64,000 nucleotides of DNA from Kitasatospora mediocidica KCTC 9733 (GTDB lineage Bacteria > Actinomycetota > Actinomycetes > Streptomycetales > Streptomycetaceae): positions 1,550,001 through 1,614,000 of the forward strand of contig NZ_JQLN01000005.1 in NCBI RefSeq assembly GCF_000744225.1. The letters are read 5' to 3'. Shown here piece after piece: positions 32,891 through 43,300 of the stretch. Position 1 is the first letter of the stretch. Each line of letters begins with the position of its first letter. A program made the translations under genes and the position numbers. The notes below the pieces were generated by a model. The model made no database searches. It saw only the letters and a program-made list of their open reading frames with translations, and was not told the DNA's origin.

Positions 32891-35572
32891 TCAGGCCGCC
32901 CTGGTGGCGGCCCCGGCGAGGGCCGCCGGGGTCAGCAGGCGGTAGACGTCGCGGACGGTCACGACTACCGCGCGCTCGCGCAGGAGACGCACGATCCGCA
33001 GCGCCAGCAGGGAGTTGCCGCCCAGGCTGAAGAAGTCGTCCTCGGGCTCCACCCCGGGGTGGAAGAGCTCACGCCAGACGGCGAGCACCTCGCCGAGGAC
33101 CCCGGTGGCCGCGTCCACGGTCACCGCAGAAGCCTGCGCGGGTGCGGTCATGGGCGCGGGCAGCCGGGACTTGTCCAGCTTGCCGTTGACGGTCAGCGGC
33201 AGTTGGTCCACCCGGGTCACCGTCCCGGGCATCATGTACTCGGGCAGGATCCCCGCCACGTACCGCCGGACCTCCGCCGGCTCCGCGCCGTCGAGCACCA
33301 GGTACGCGTCCAGCCGGACGTTGGCGTCCTGGTCGCGGCCCACCACGACGGCCGCCGCGACGACCGCCGGATGACCGAGCAGGACGTTCCTGACCTCGCC
33401 GAGTTCGATCCGGTAGCCGCGGATCTTGACCTGGTCGTCCAGCCGGCCCAGATGCTCCAGCCCGCCGTCCGGCAGCAGGACACCCAGGTCACCGCTGAGG
33501 TAGAGCCGTCCGTCACCGTCCGGGTCCGCGACGAACCGACGGTCGGTCAGCTCGGGCTGACCGAGGTAGTGCAGGGCGAGTCCGTCCCCGGCCACCGCGA
33601 TCTCGCCGGGTGCCCCGGGCGCCAGCAGGCGGCCGCGGCTGTCCAGGACTCTGAGCGCCCAGCCGGGGATCGCCCGGCCCACCGACCGGGAACCGGCCAG
33701 CGCCTCTGCCCTGGTGACGGTCTGTGCGGTGGTGTGCACGGTGGTCTCGGTGATGCCGAACATGTTGACCACCCGGCACTCGGACTCCGGGTGGGCGTCG
33801 AACCAGTCGGTGAGACTGCGGGTGTCCAGCGGTTCCCCGGCGAACACCACCAGCCGCAGGGCCAGCGGGGTGCGCCCCGCCCGCTCCAGCTCGAAGAGTC
33901 CGGCGAACGCGGAGGGCGTCTGGGTGAGGACGGTCACCCGCTCGCGCAGCAGCAGCGCGCGGAAGTCCTCGGGGGAGCGGCATGTCCAGTACGGGACGAC
34001 GACCACCCGGCCGCCGGTGAGCAGACAGCCCCAGATCTCCCAGACCGAGACGTCGAAGGCCGCCGAGTGGAACCAGGGCCAGACGTCGGACGGGCCCAGG
34101 CCGAAGTCGTCCTCGGTGGCCGCCAGCAGGCTCGGCACATTGCTGTGCGGGATGACGACGCCCTTGGGCCGCCCGGTCGAACCGGAGGTGTAGATCACGT
34201 AGGCGGGATCCGCCGCCCCGACCCCGGTGGCCGGTGGCGTGGCGTCCTGGAGCTCCGCCAGCTCGGACAGCCGGGCGAGCGGCACCGCCACGCCCGGGTC
34301 GAAGGGCGAGGGCTCCTGCGAGTCGACCAGCACGATGCCGAGAGCGGCGTCCTGCGCGGTGTAGGCCAGGCGCTCCGCCGGGTAGGTCGGGTCGAGCGGT
34401 ACGTAGGCGGCACCGGCGGTCATCACCGCCAGCAGCACGACGATCAGCTCGGAGGTGCGCTCCAGGCAGACGCCGACCCGGTCCCGGGGTGCCACCCCCA
34501 GGGCCCGCAGCGCGTTGGCCATCCGGCCGGCGCGCTCGGCGAGTTGGCCGTACGAGAGCGTGCTGTCGCCGTCGACCACCGCGATCGCGTCCGGGGTCGC
34601 CTTTGCCCGGGCCAGCACCTGCTCGTGCAGGGCGCCCGTGCGCTGGACGGCGGTGCGCGGGGTGCGGCCGAGCTCCACGATCCGGCGGCGCTCGGCCGCG
34701 CCGTGCACGTCGACCTCGGACAACGGCCGCTCCTGCGCCGACGTCGTCAACTCGGCTGCGACCTGGGCCAGCTGGCTTGCCAGGGTCCGGGCCGACGAGC
34801 CGGAGAACTCCCCGGGCCGGTGCCAGCAGGTGAGGACGGGACGGCCGGCGGCGTCGGGTGCGGCGTGCACGGTCACGGCGTGGCGCCGGTCCAGCGGCGG
34901 CCGGTAGTGCGTCAGTTCGGCGCGAGCGGGGTGCCGGTCGACGAGCAGCAGGACCCGGGTGCCCGGACCGTCGGGGAGTTCGGGCGTGACCGGGGTGGCG
35001 GCCAGGGCTCGGTAGGCGGCCACCGGCCGGTCCTCGTCCTGCTCCGCCGGCAGCGGTACGGTCCGCCCGTCGGCCAGCTCCAGCACCGGGGCACGCGAGA
35101 CGAAGGTCCGGGCCAGCACGACCCCGAGGGTCGCTGCCAGCAGGTCTTCCCACGCGCCGGTCCGCAGGTCGGGCAGCGGGACGGGCAGCACGTCCACCGT
35201 GCTGTCGCCCGGCGGGGGAACGCGCCGGCCGGCCGCGGTGGCGTCCGGGTGCGCCGCGCCCAGCACGGCGTCGGCCAGCCGGTCCATCGCGGGGCGGTCG
35301 ATCCGTGCGGGGTCCGCCGAGACGACGAGATCGCGGGCGCCGTCGCCGTACTCCAGCAGGACCAGCCGGGAGGGCGCGGCACCCAGGGGGGCGCAGAGCT
35401 CGTCGGCCAGGCGTCGGGTGGCGCACCCGCCGTCCGCGGGCCCGGCCACCGTCTCGGTCCAGAGCCCGGCGGTGGTGGGTACCGCGCCCCGCAGGGTGTC
35501 CGGCAGCCGGTACACAGCGGCATGGTGGGACGGACCGCGAACGCCGCCGTTCCCGAGGCTTTCCGATGACAC
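32891..35572 (-). CDS. NRPS A-T protein with truncated N-terminal C domain
   Basis: 893 residues. Residues 1-275 resemble only the C-terminal half of a condensation domain (LLAATLGVVLARTFVS) and contain no HHxxxDG, so it cannot be a normal C domain. The A domain (about 290-800) has YTSGSTGRPKG and MFGITETTVHTT; the T domain has GGNSL with Ser about 854. The pocket read as D-V-W-T-V-A-M-V-H-K fits no code I can name; the FGITETTVH form is typical of free A-T enzymes that load an amino acid for tailoring in trans. GTG 35572 has AGGAG well placed. It probably works with the adjacent stand-alone C domain. Confidence 0.92.
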   Translation of the reverse strand: MSSESLGNGGVRGPSHHAAVYRLPDTLRGAVPTTAGLWTETVAGPADGGCATRRLADELCAPLGAAPSRLVLLEYGDGARDLVVSADPARIDRPAMDRLADAVLGAAHPDATAAGRRVPPPGDSTVDVLPVPLPDLRTGAWEDLLAATLGVVLARTFVSRAPVLELADGRTVPLPAEQDEDRPVAAYRALAATPVTPELPDGPGTRVLLLVDRHPARAELTHYRPPLDRRHAVTVHAAPDAAGRPVLTCWHRPGEFSGSSARTLASQLAQVAAELTTSAQERPLSEVDVHGAAERRRIVELGRTPRTAVQRTGALHEQVLARAKATPDAIAVVDGDSTLSYGQLAERAGRMANALRALGVAPRDRVGVCLERTSELIVVLLAVMTAGAAYVPLDPTYPAERLAYTAQDAALGIVLVDSQEPSPFDPGVAVPLARLSELAELQDATPPATGVGAADPAYVIYTSGSTGRPKGVVIPHSNVPSLLAATEDDFGLGPSDVWPWFHSAAFDVSVWEIWGCLLTGGRVVVVPYWTCRSPEDFRALLLRERVTVLTQTPSAFAGLFELERAGRTPLALRLVVFAGEPLDTRSLTDWFDAHPESECRVVNMFGITETTVHTTAQTVTRAEALAGSRSVGRAIPGWALRVLDSRGRLLAPGAPGEIAVAGDGLALHYLGQPELTDRRFVADPDGDGRLYLSGDLGVLLPDGGLEHLGRLDDQVKIRGYRIELGEVRNVLLGHPAVVAAAVVVGRDQDANVRLDAYLVLDGAEPAEVRRYVAGILPEYMMPGTVTRVDQLPLTVNGKLDKSRLPAPMTAPAQASAVTVDAATGVLGEVLAVWRELFHPGVEPEDDFFSLGGNSLLALRIVRLLRERAVVVTVRDVYRLLTPAALAGAATRAA

Positions 35573-35620
35573 GTCAATCTCCTGAAGAGCAGCGAAGGGG
35601 AGGGGTCTGGAAGGAGCCGG

Positions 35621-36454
35621 TCACCGGACGCCGTAACCGCCGTCGACCGTGACGACGCTCCCGGTGGCGGACCGCGACTCGTCCGTCGCGAGCCACACCA
35701 CGGCTCCCGCCACGTCCTCGGCCTCCACCAGCCGGTTCGTGGGCTGCTGGGTGACGAACGCCTCCTCGTGCTCGGCCGGATCGAGGCCGATGCTGCGGCC
35801 GATCTCCGCCAGCATCCGGCCCTCGCCGGGCTCGCTGTCCCGGACGGAGCCCGGGCAGACGGCGTTGACCCGGACGCCGTAGGGCGCGTAGTCCAGCGCC
35901 GCGCCGCGGGTCAGACCGATCAGCCCGTGCTTGGCCGCGACGTACCCGGCGAAGTTGCGGTAGCCGACCAGGCCGCCGGTGGAGGCGATGTTGACGATGG
36001 AACCGGCCCGCCGGCCGACCATGTGGGGGCCGATCGCCTTGATCATCCGCCAGGCGCCGGTGAGGTTGGTGTCGAGCATCACGGCCCACTCGCCGTCCGT
36101 GACCTCGTGCACGATGCGGCCCGAAGGCGCCGCGATCCCCGCGTTGTTGACCAGGACGTCCACCCGGCCGAAGCGGGCCAGCGCTTCGGCGGCCACCCGG
36201 CCCGTGTCGGCGTCCGAGCGGACGTCCGCACGGACGGTCAGTGCCGCCGCACCCAGCTCCCGGCACAGCCGCGCGGTGTGCTCCAGCTGGCTGACCGAGG
36301 CCATCGGGTAGGGCACTTCGGGTATCTCGGCGGCGATGTCGACCAGCACCACGGCGGCCTGCTGCGCGGCCAGTGCGAGGGCAATGGCCCGCCCGACTCC
36401 GCGGCCCGCGCCGGTGACGACCGCCACCCGGCCGGCCAGCCGGTCGCCGGTCAC
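35621..36454 (-). CDS. SDR oxidoreductase with an insertion like mycofactocin-coupled SDRs
   Basis: 277-residue Rossmann-fold dehydrogenase. TGAGRGVG binds the nucleotide; S158, Y171 and K175 (YVAAK) form the catalytic set. After the second strand there is an extra segment (DIAAEIPEVPYPMAS), which resembles the insertion of mycofactocin-coupled SDRs that hold their NAD tightly. GTG 36454 overlaps the thioesterase stop (GTGA). It could oxidise a hydroxyl created by one of the oxygenases. No mycofactocin genes are in the window. Confidence 0.88.
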   Translation of the reverse strand: MTGDRLAGRVAVVTGAGRGVGRAIALALAAQQAAVVLVDIAAEIPEVPYPMASVSQLEHTARLCRELGAAALTVRADVRSDADTGRVAAEALARFGRVDVLVNNAGIAAPSGRIVHEVTDGEWAVMLDTNLTGAWRMIKAIGPHMVGRRAGSIVNIASTGGLVGYRNFAGYVAAKHGLIGLTRGAALDYAPYGVRVNAVCPGSVRDSEPGEGRMLAEIGRSIGLDPAEHEEAFVTQQPTNRLVEAEDVAGAVVWLATDESRSATGSVVTVDGGYGVR

Positions 36455-37173
36455 GCCAGCGCTCCGAGGGCCCGGGCCGGGTCCACCGCGCGGCTGATCA
36501 GGTCCAGCAGCGCTGCGGGGGAGTCCACCAGATACATGTGGCCGCCGTCGATCTCGGCCGACTCGAAGGACCCGGTGGTCAGCTCCCGCCAGGCGGCGAG
36601 TTCGGCCGCCGACACCAGATCGTCGTCCCGGCCGCGCACGGCGAGGACGGGGACGTCCAGTGGCGTGCCTTCGTCATGCCGGTAGTTCTCGTGCATGGCC
36701 ACATCGGTGCGCAGCGTCGGGAGCAGCAGGTCCCGCAACTCCGGTTCGTCCAGGGCGGGGTGGCGGTATCCGGCGATCCGGGCCACCCCTGCCACGAACT
36801 CGTCGTCGGGCAGCCCGGTGACCCGGCCGGCCCGCGGGGTGCCGGGCCGCTGCGACCCGCTCACCACCAGGGTCAGGGCGACCTCGGGAGCCAGCGCCGA
36901 CAGCGCGCGGACACTCTCGTAGGCCAGCAGCGCGCCGTAGCTGTGGCCGAACACCACCACCCGCTCGACGCCGTTGATCGCGGTCAGCAGCTCGGGCACG
37001 ATCACGTTCAGCAGGGAGTCCAGATCGGTGCACTCATCCTCGGCCAACCGCCGTTCGCGGCCCGGCAGTTGTACCGGCATGACGTGCAGATCCGAGCGGT
37101 GCCCGAGCCAGGAGTGGAAGAAGCCGGCCCCCGCCCCGGCAGGGGGGAAGCACAGCACCGCAGGATTCGACAT
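36451..37173 (-). CDS. Type II thioesterase
   Basis: 240-residue alpha/beta hydrolase of the NRPS/PKS editing thioesterase group. The nucleophile is S78 in FGHSYGALLAYE; the His is about 212 in DGGHMYLV and the Asp lies in VRGRDDDLV. The N-terminus CFPPAGAGAGFFHSW is typical. It normally clears misprimed carrier proteins. As no thioesterase domain was found fused to any NRPS here, it might also release the product. ATG 37173 has GGAGAG close by, 47 bases after the C-T gene. Confidence 0.93.
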   Translation of the reverse strand: MSNPAVLCFPPAGAGAGFFHSWLGHRSDLHVMPVQLPGRERRLAEDECTDLDSLLNVIVPELLTAINGVERVVVFGHSYGALLAYESVRALSALAPEVALTLVVSGSQRPGTPRAGRVTGLPDDEFVAGVARIAGYRHPALDEPELRDLLLPTLRTDVAMHENYRHDEGTPLDVPVLAVRGRDDDLVSAAELAAWRELTTGSFESAEIDGGHMYLVDSPAALLDLISRAVDPARALGALA

Positions 37174-37220
37174 GTCTCTCCAGAACGTTGGACTCGGGTA
37201 CGGGTGGGGCCGGGGCGGGA

Positions 37221-38888
37221 TCAGGCCGGGGACGGAGCGTCTTCGTCGAGGTCGCCCTCGGCGGCGAGCTGCTGGAGCGCCCGCCAGGCCACCTCCTCGA
37301 CGGTGAAGTTGCCGTACAGCTGGCGAACGGCGAGGTCGAGACCGAACTCGTCCCGCAGCCGGGCCGTCAGCCGGACGGCTGTCAGGGACTGGCCGCCGAG
37401 GTCGAAGAAGTTGTCGTACACGCCGACGCGTTCCAGCTCCAGGAGTTCGGCCCAGATCCGGGCCACCTCCTCCTCCAGCGGGGTCCGCGGTGCCACGTAC
37501 GGCACCGGGACCGCTGCCTGGGCGGCAGGGCCGCTCGGTGCGGCCGGCTGCTCGGTGGCGCGGGCGGCCGACGGACCGGACAGGCCCGGAACCCGCGAGA
37601 GCGGCAGCGCGGACCGCTCGGCCAGCCAGGCCCAGACCGCCAGCAGGTCGTCCGCCATACCGGCCACGGCGGCGGCGTCGAACCGGTCGGCGTCGTACTC
37701 CAGGACGCCGTGCAGCCCGTTTGCATCTGGCCGAAGGTCGAGGAGCAGCGCGGCCTTGGCGGCGCCCATGCCGACCGGAACCGGCTCGAACCGCAGGTCC
37801 GCGACCTGCCAGTGGTCGGGTCGGGTGCTCTGCAGCACCATCATCACCTGGTCGAGCGGAGCCCGCTCGCGAGATGCGCCGGGCCGGCCGGCGAGGTTCA
37901 CCGCCTGCTCGAAGGGCAGTTCCTGGTGGTCGTAGGCACCCAGGCAGGTCGCCTGGACCCGGTCGAGCACCTCCAGTGCGCCCGGGTCGCCCGACAGGTC
38001 CACGCGCAGCAGCAGGGGGTTGACGAAGTAGCCGATCAGTCCTTCGAGTTCGCTGCGGTGCCGGCCCGAGACCGGGGAGAGGACCGTGATGTCGTCCTGC
38101 CGGCAGTGCCGCGCCAGCAGCACGTCGAACCCGGCCAGCAGCGCCATGAACAGCGTCGCGTTCCGCTCCCGGGCCAGCGTCTCCAGGCCCTCCCGCAGCG
38201 CGCCGGGGACGGTGAAGCGGTACGTGGCGCCGCGCGGCGCCGTCCCGTTCGCCGTCGGGGGAGCGGCGGGCAGCGTGAGCGGGGCGGCTCCCGTCAGGCG
38301 CTCGGACCAGTACGCCTTCAGTCGCCCGAGGTACCCGGCGCGCAGCGTCTCGCGCTGCCAGACCGCGAAGTCGGCGTACTGGATCGGGAGTTCCGGCAGT
38401 TCCAGGCTCTCCCCGGCGCGCTCGGCCGCATAGTGCAGCAGCAGTTCGCGCAGCAGGATCTCCGAGGACTCGCCGTCGGTGATGATGTGGTGCATCACCA
38501 GCACGGCGATGTGGTGCTCCGCGGACAGCCGCAGCAGCCGGAGCCTGAGCAGCGGGCCGGTGGCCAGGTCGAAGGGGGACTCGATCTCCTGCTGGACCAG
38601 GTCGTCCACCTGGTCCTCGCGGACCTCGGCCACCGGGATCTCCAACGGCGCCACGGGTCCGATCACCTGGACGGGCACCCCGCGGTCGAGCCGGAACACC
38701 GTCCGCAGGGCCTCGTGGCGGTCCATGACCGCGTTCAGGGCGCTGGTCAGGGCGGGCACGTCGAGCCGGCCGCGCAGCCGTACTCCCGCGACCACGTTGT
38801 AGGCCGAGCGACCGGGGTCGATCTGGTTCTGCAGCCACAGACTCTGCTGGGCGAACGAGGTGATGACCGCCAGGGTCTCCTCAGCCAT
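37221..38888 (-). CDS. NRPS C-T didomain without an A domain
   Basis: 555 residues: a C domain with intact HHIITDG (H133, H134, D138) and a C-terminal T domain (FFDLGGQSLTAV, Ser about 501) joined by an Ala/Pro-rich linker. With no A domain its carrier must be loaded in trans, either by another A domain of the cluster or by chain transfer. It is the first gene of the long minus-strand operon; AAGGAGG lies about 10 bases before ATG 38888. Such split modules are typical where an amino acid is modified on a separate carrier. Confidence 0.92.
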   Translation of the reverse strand: MAEETLAVITSFAQQSLWLQNQIDPGRSAYNVVAGVRLRGRLDVPALTSALNAVMDRHEALRTVFRLDRGVPVQVIGPVAPLEIPVAEVREDQVDDLVQQEIESPFDLATGPLLRLRLLRLSAEHHIAVLVMHHIITDGESSEILLRELLLHYAAERAGESLELPELPIQYADFAVWQRETLRAGYLGRLKAYWSERLTGAAPLTLPAAPPTANGTAPRGATYRFTVPGALREGLETLARERNATLFMALLAGFDVLLARHCRQDDITVLSPVSGRHRSELEGLIGYFVNPLLLRVDLSGDPGALEVLDRVQATCLGAYDHQELPFEQAVNLAGRPGASRERAPLDQVMMVLQSTRPDHWQVADLRFEPVPVGMGAAKAALLLDLRPDANGLHGVLEYDADRFDAAAVAGMADDLLAVWAWLAERSALPLSRVPGLSGPSAARATEQPAAPSGPAAQAAVPVPYVAPRTPLEEEVARIWAELLELERVGVYDNFFDLGGQSLTAVRLTARLRDEFGLDLAVRQLYGNFTVEEVAWRALQQLAAEGDLDEDAPSPA

Positions 38889-39150
38889 CGGGAGCGGACC
38901 TCCTTGGTCGAGCGTGTTGGTGACGGGGGCTTGGGCGCGGTGGTCGGGGTCGTGTCAGCGCACCTGAACGGCATCCTGTGCGGTGCGCGGCGGCCGCGAC
39001 AGTCGGGAGGTCCCCTGACTCATCGCCGCTGCGGGCGCCGTGGCAGAGTCGGTGCGGTTCAGGGGATGCGTGGGGGGCCGGTCCTGCTCGGTGGCGCAGG
39101 CCCACAGCCGACCGGGCCGCGGCGCTTCCCTCCGGTTCCACGGAGGTCAC
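38889..39150. promoter_or_regulatory. Divergent promoter region of the two NRPS transcripts
   Basis: 262 bases between the head of the 12-gene minus-strand operon and the plus-strand GNAT gene. It should hold promoters for both directions, so the two halves of the cluster can be co-regulated. I saw no clear consensus promoter elements or long inverted repeat. Confidence 0.5.
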
Positions 39151-40113
39151 ATGCAATTCCGCTCCATCCTCGACGCCGATCTCGATCGCGTCCTCGACTG
39201 GACCGTCACCGAGCCGGTCGCCTGGATCTCGGCCGACCGCTACCGCGAGGAGTCCGCCGCCGGCCAGTTCCGGCCCGAATGGACCTGGATCGCGCAGGAG
39301 GACGGCCGGGTGCTGGCCCGAGCGCTGTGGTGGGGCCGCTCCGACAGCGTCCACCCGCTCGCGCTGGACTGCCTCTCGGTGCACGAGTCGGTCGCCGATC
39401 CGGCCTCGTTGGCGGCCGAGCTGCTGGCCGCCGGCCACCGGGCCTTCACCGAGCTGGGCGCCACGGAGCTGCCCAAGTACACGGTGATGCTGCCCTCCGG
39501 CGGCCCGGACGTCTCCGACGACGCCGCTGCGAAGGCCCTCGCGGCGGCCGTCGGCTGGCGTGCGGAGGCCGCCGGCCGCGCCGGGCTCTCCGAGCGTCTG
39601 GAGCGCCTCCGGTTCGAGTGGACGCCGCAGGCGGGTACGCGCGAGCCGAGCGGACGGCTGGTCTTCACCCCCGAACCGGACGACGAGGCGATGGTCGCGG
39701 TCTTCCGTCGGATCGCCGAAGGGAGTCTGGACGCCGAGACGCTGGCCAACGTCGCGTCGATGGGCGTGGAGGAGGCGGCCCGCGACGATCTGGCCTTCTA
39801 CCTCGACTGCCCGGGCGAGCGTGACTGGTGGCGCCTGGTGCACACCCCGGACGGCCGCCTGGCGGGCCTCGCCATCCCCTCCCGGACGCCGTACGGGCCC
39901 AACGTCGGCTACCTCGGCGTCGTCCCCGAGCTGCGGGGACAGGGCTTCATCGACGACATCCTCGCCGAGATCACCCGCTTCCACGCCACCGCGGGCGCCG
40001 AGCGCATCACCGCCACCACGGACTCGACGAACTTCCCGATGGCCGCCGCCTTCAGGCGAGCCGGATACCACCTCACCGAGACCCGGGTCGTCCTCTCCGC
40101 CCCCGGCCACTGA
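39151..40113 (+). CDS. GNAT-family N-acetyltransferase
   Basis: 320-residue protein with a C-terminal GNAT domain: the acetyl-CoA loop is GVVPELRGQGFIDDIL, followed by TDSTNFPMAAAFRRAGY. The N-terminal half looks like a second, degenerate GNAT-like domain. ATG 39151 has a strong GGAGG 5 bases upstream; the open frame back to 39040 has none. It is the first plus-strand gene facing the long operon, and may acetylate the product (self-protection) or be unrelated. The substrate is unknown. Confidence 0.85.
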   Translation: MQFRSILDADLDRVLDWTVTEPVAWISADRYREESAAGQFRPEWTWIAQEDGRVLARALWWGRSDSVHPLALDCLSVHESVADPASLAAELLAAGHRAFTELGATELPKYTVMLPSGGPDVSDDAAAKALAAAVGWRAEAAGRAGLSERLERLRFEWTPQAGTREPSGRLVFTPEPDDEAMVAVFRRIAEGSLDAETLANVASMGVEEAARDDLAFYLDCPGERDWWRLVHTPDGRLAGLAIPSRTPYGPNVGYLGVVPELRGQGFIDDILAEITRFHATAGAERITATTDSTNFPMAAAFRRAGYHLTETRVVLSAPGH

Positions 40114-40350
40114 CCAGCAGGTCACCGCGATCCCTCTCAGACACGGCCTAGGGGCGCGGGGACCCGTGCGACACCGGAAGCAGCCTCGGCACGGCTTCCG
40201 CCTCGTGCGGTTCCTCGCGCCCCTTGCGCGTGCTCCGGCCGGCTTGTCAGGGGTTCACCCGACTCCTGTCGGGGCGCTGCGGCGGACAGGATCAGAGCCG
40301 GTGGAGGCACGGGCAGGTCGTGCTCCCGGTCTATCGAAAGGCGGAGGTCC

Positions 40351-43300
40351 GTGTCCGAGCCGACCACGGCCAGCACCCTCCCGAGCGCTGTCGCCCGTGC
40401 GGCGAACGACCCGGCCTCAGCCCCGCAGGAAACCGCGCAGGAAACCCCGCAGGAAACCGCGCAGGAAACCGCGCAGGAAACCGCGCTGACCCGCGCGCTC
40501 AGCGAGCTCTCGCCGGAGCGCCGCGCGCTGCTGAGCCTGCGCCTGGCCCGCAAGCGGGCCGAGCAGGCCGCCGTCCCCCGGCTCCCGCGCACCCCCGGCA
40601 CCAACCGCCATCCGGCGTCGCACGGCCAGGAGCGCCTGTACTTCCAGTACGAGCTGGCGCCCCAGGCGATCACCTACCTGCTGCCGATCGTGCTGCGGCT
40701 GCGCGGAGACCTGCGTGAGGACGCGCTGCGCTCGGCGCTGGCCACCGTGCTGGACCGGCACGAGGCACTGCGGACCGGCTTCGAGGTGGCCCCCGGGCAG
40801 GGACTGGTCCAGGTGATCAGCGCGCCCGGCGCGGTGGCCGTCGAGCTGCGAGCCGAGGAGGTCCGTGCGGACGAGGTGGACGCCCGGGTGCACGCACTGA
40901 CCACCCGGCCCTTCGATCTGACGGACCCTTCGCTGCTGCGCGCGGCCCTGTGGCGCGTGACGGACGGCGAGCGGGCCGGCACCTGGGTGCTGGCCCTGTG
41001 TGTGCACCACATCGTGGTCGACGGCTGGTCGCTGGGCGTGCTCGTCGACGACCTGATGGAGGCCTACACCGCCGCGGTCCGGGAGCGTCCGGTGGACCTG
41101 CCCGAACTTCCGGTCCAGTACTCGGACTTCGCCGCTTGGCAGCGCGCGTCGAGCGGTGCCGACGACGCCCGGCGGCACGTCGCCTACTGGCACGACGCGC
41201 TGGCCGGTGCCCCGGAGCTGCATCTGCCCGGCGACCGGGCGCGGCCCGTCGAGCCGACCTTCCGGGGCTCGGCGGTTCCGCTGCCGCTCTCCCCCGAGTT
41301 GACCGAGCAGATCACCGCACTCGCCCAGTCCGAGCAGGCCACCCCGTTCATGGTGCTGCTGGCTGCCTTCGCCGTGGTGCTGCACCGCTGGTCCGGACAG
41401 CGCGACCTGGTCATCGGGACCCCCGTCGCCGGGCGTTCGCGGCCCGAACTCGAGCGGCTGGTGGGCTTCTTCGTCAACACTCTCCCGCTGCGGCTGGACC
41501 TCGACGACACCGTCTCCTTCCGGGAACTGTTGCGCCACACCCGCGTCCGCACCCTGGACGGCATCAGCCACCAGGACGTCCCATACGAGCGGATCGTCCA
41601 GGCGGCCGGTGACGAGCGGGCCGCCGGCCGCAGCTCGCTGCTGCACGTCATGCTGGCGCTGCGCAACGTGCCGTTCGGCCAACTGCGGCTGCCCGGGGTG
41701 GAGGTGGAGATCGTCGACCTCACCAGCTCGGGCGCCGACCTCGACCTGACACTGGAGTTCTCGCCGACCTCCGAAGGCGGCCTGTCCGGCTGGCTCGGCT
41801 ACTCCTGTGACCTCTTCGACGAGGAAACCGCCACCCGGATCGCCGAGGCCCTGCACACGGTCCTGACGGCGGTCGCCACCGACGGCGACAGCACGCTGCG
41901 CGACCTGCCCGTGCTGTCCGCCGTCCAGCGCCGGCAGCTGCTGGCCATGAGCGGCCCGGCCTCGGCCGCGTGCCCGCCCCGGCTGCTCACCGACTGGTTC
42001 GCCGACCAGGTCGCCGCCGCCCCGGACGCCGTCGCCGTGATCGCCGACCCGGGCGACCTCGCCCAGCCCGCCCCCTGCCTGACCTACCGCGAACTCGACG
42101 AGCGCGCCAACCAACTGGCGCACTGGCTGCGCGAGTCCGGTGTGCGGACCGAGGACCGGGTCGGCCTCTGCCTGCCGCGCGGCCTGGACTTCGCGGTCGC
42201 CCTGCTCGGTGTTCTCAAAGCCGGTGCGCTGTACGTGCCGCTGGAGCCCGACCACCCCGCCGAGCGTCACGAGCAGCTGATCCGGGACGCCCGTACGGTC
42301 AAGGTGCTGGCTCTCGCCGAAGGCGTCGACCGCGTCCCGGTGATCACCCTGGACGGGCGGGACGCGCCGGTCGAGGTGGTGGCGCTCGACACCCTGGGCG
42401 AGGCGCTGCGCTCCCGGCCCGTGCAGCGCCCACAGATCGCGCTGACCCCGGACAACGCCGCCTACGTGCTCTACACCTCCGGCTCCACCGGCCTGCCCAA
42501 GGGCGTGGTGGTCCCGCACCGCGCGATCTCCAACCGGGTGCGCGAGATGATCGACTCGCTGGGGTTCGGCCCGGCCGACACCGTGCTGCACAAGACCCCG
42601 ATCACCGCCGACCCGTCGCTCTGGGAGCTGCTCGTGCCGCTGCTCAGCGGCGCCCGGCTGGTCATGGCGGCTCCCCGGCGCAACACCGATGCCGGCTACG
42701 TGCACCAGGTGCTGACCCGTCACCAGGTCACGGCCTGTGACTTCGTGCCCTCGACGCTGCGGCCCGTGGTCGAGGAGCCGGGCTTCGCCGAGGCGGCCCG
42801 CAGCCTGCGCCTGGCCCAGAGCGGTGGCGAGGAGCTGACCGCCGAGTTGGCCGGCCGGTTCCTCGCGCTCGCCCCGCACGCCGACCTCTACAACTGCTAC
42901 GGACCGACCGAGTCGACCATCGACGTGGCGATGCACCGGGTGCCGACGCCCGTCCCGCAGCCGGTGCCGATCGGCTCGCCGATCGCCGGGGTGAAGCTGT
43001 ACGTGCTGGACGAGTTCGGCCGGATCCAGCCGATCGGCGTGGCCGGCGAACTCCTGATCGGCGGAGTGCAGTTGGCCCGCGGCTATCTGGACCGACCGGG
43101 CCAGACCGCCGAGCGCTACGTGCCGCACCCCTTCGCACCCGGCGAGCGGCTGTACCGGACCGGCGACCGCGCCCGTTGGAAGGCCGACGGCACCCTGGAG
43201 TTCCTCGGCCGGCTGGACCACCAGGTCAAGATCCGCGGCTACCGGGTGGAGCCGGCCGAGGTGGAGACCGCACTGCGCACCCACAGCGCGGTGGCGGAGG

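Noticed and set aside
32891..35572. N-terminal region of the A-T protein as a full condensation domain.
   Set aside because: It is about half the normal length and has no HHxxxDG motif.
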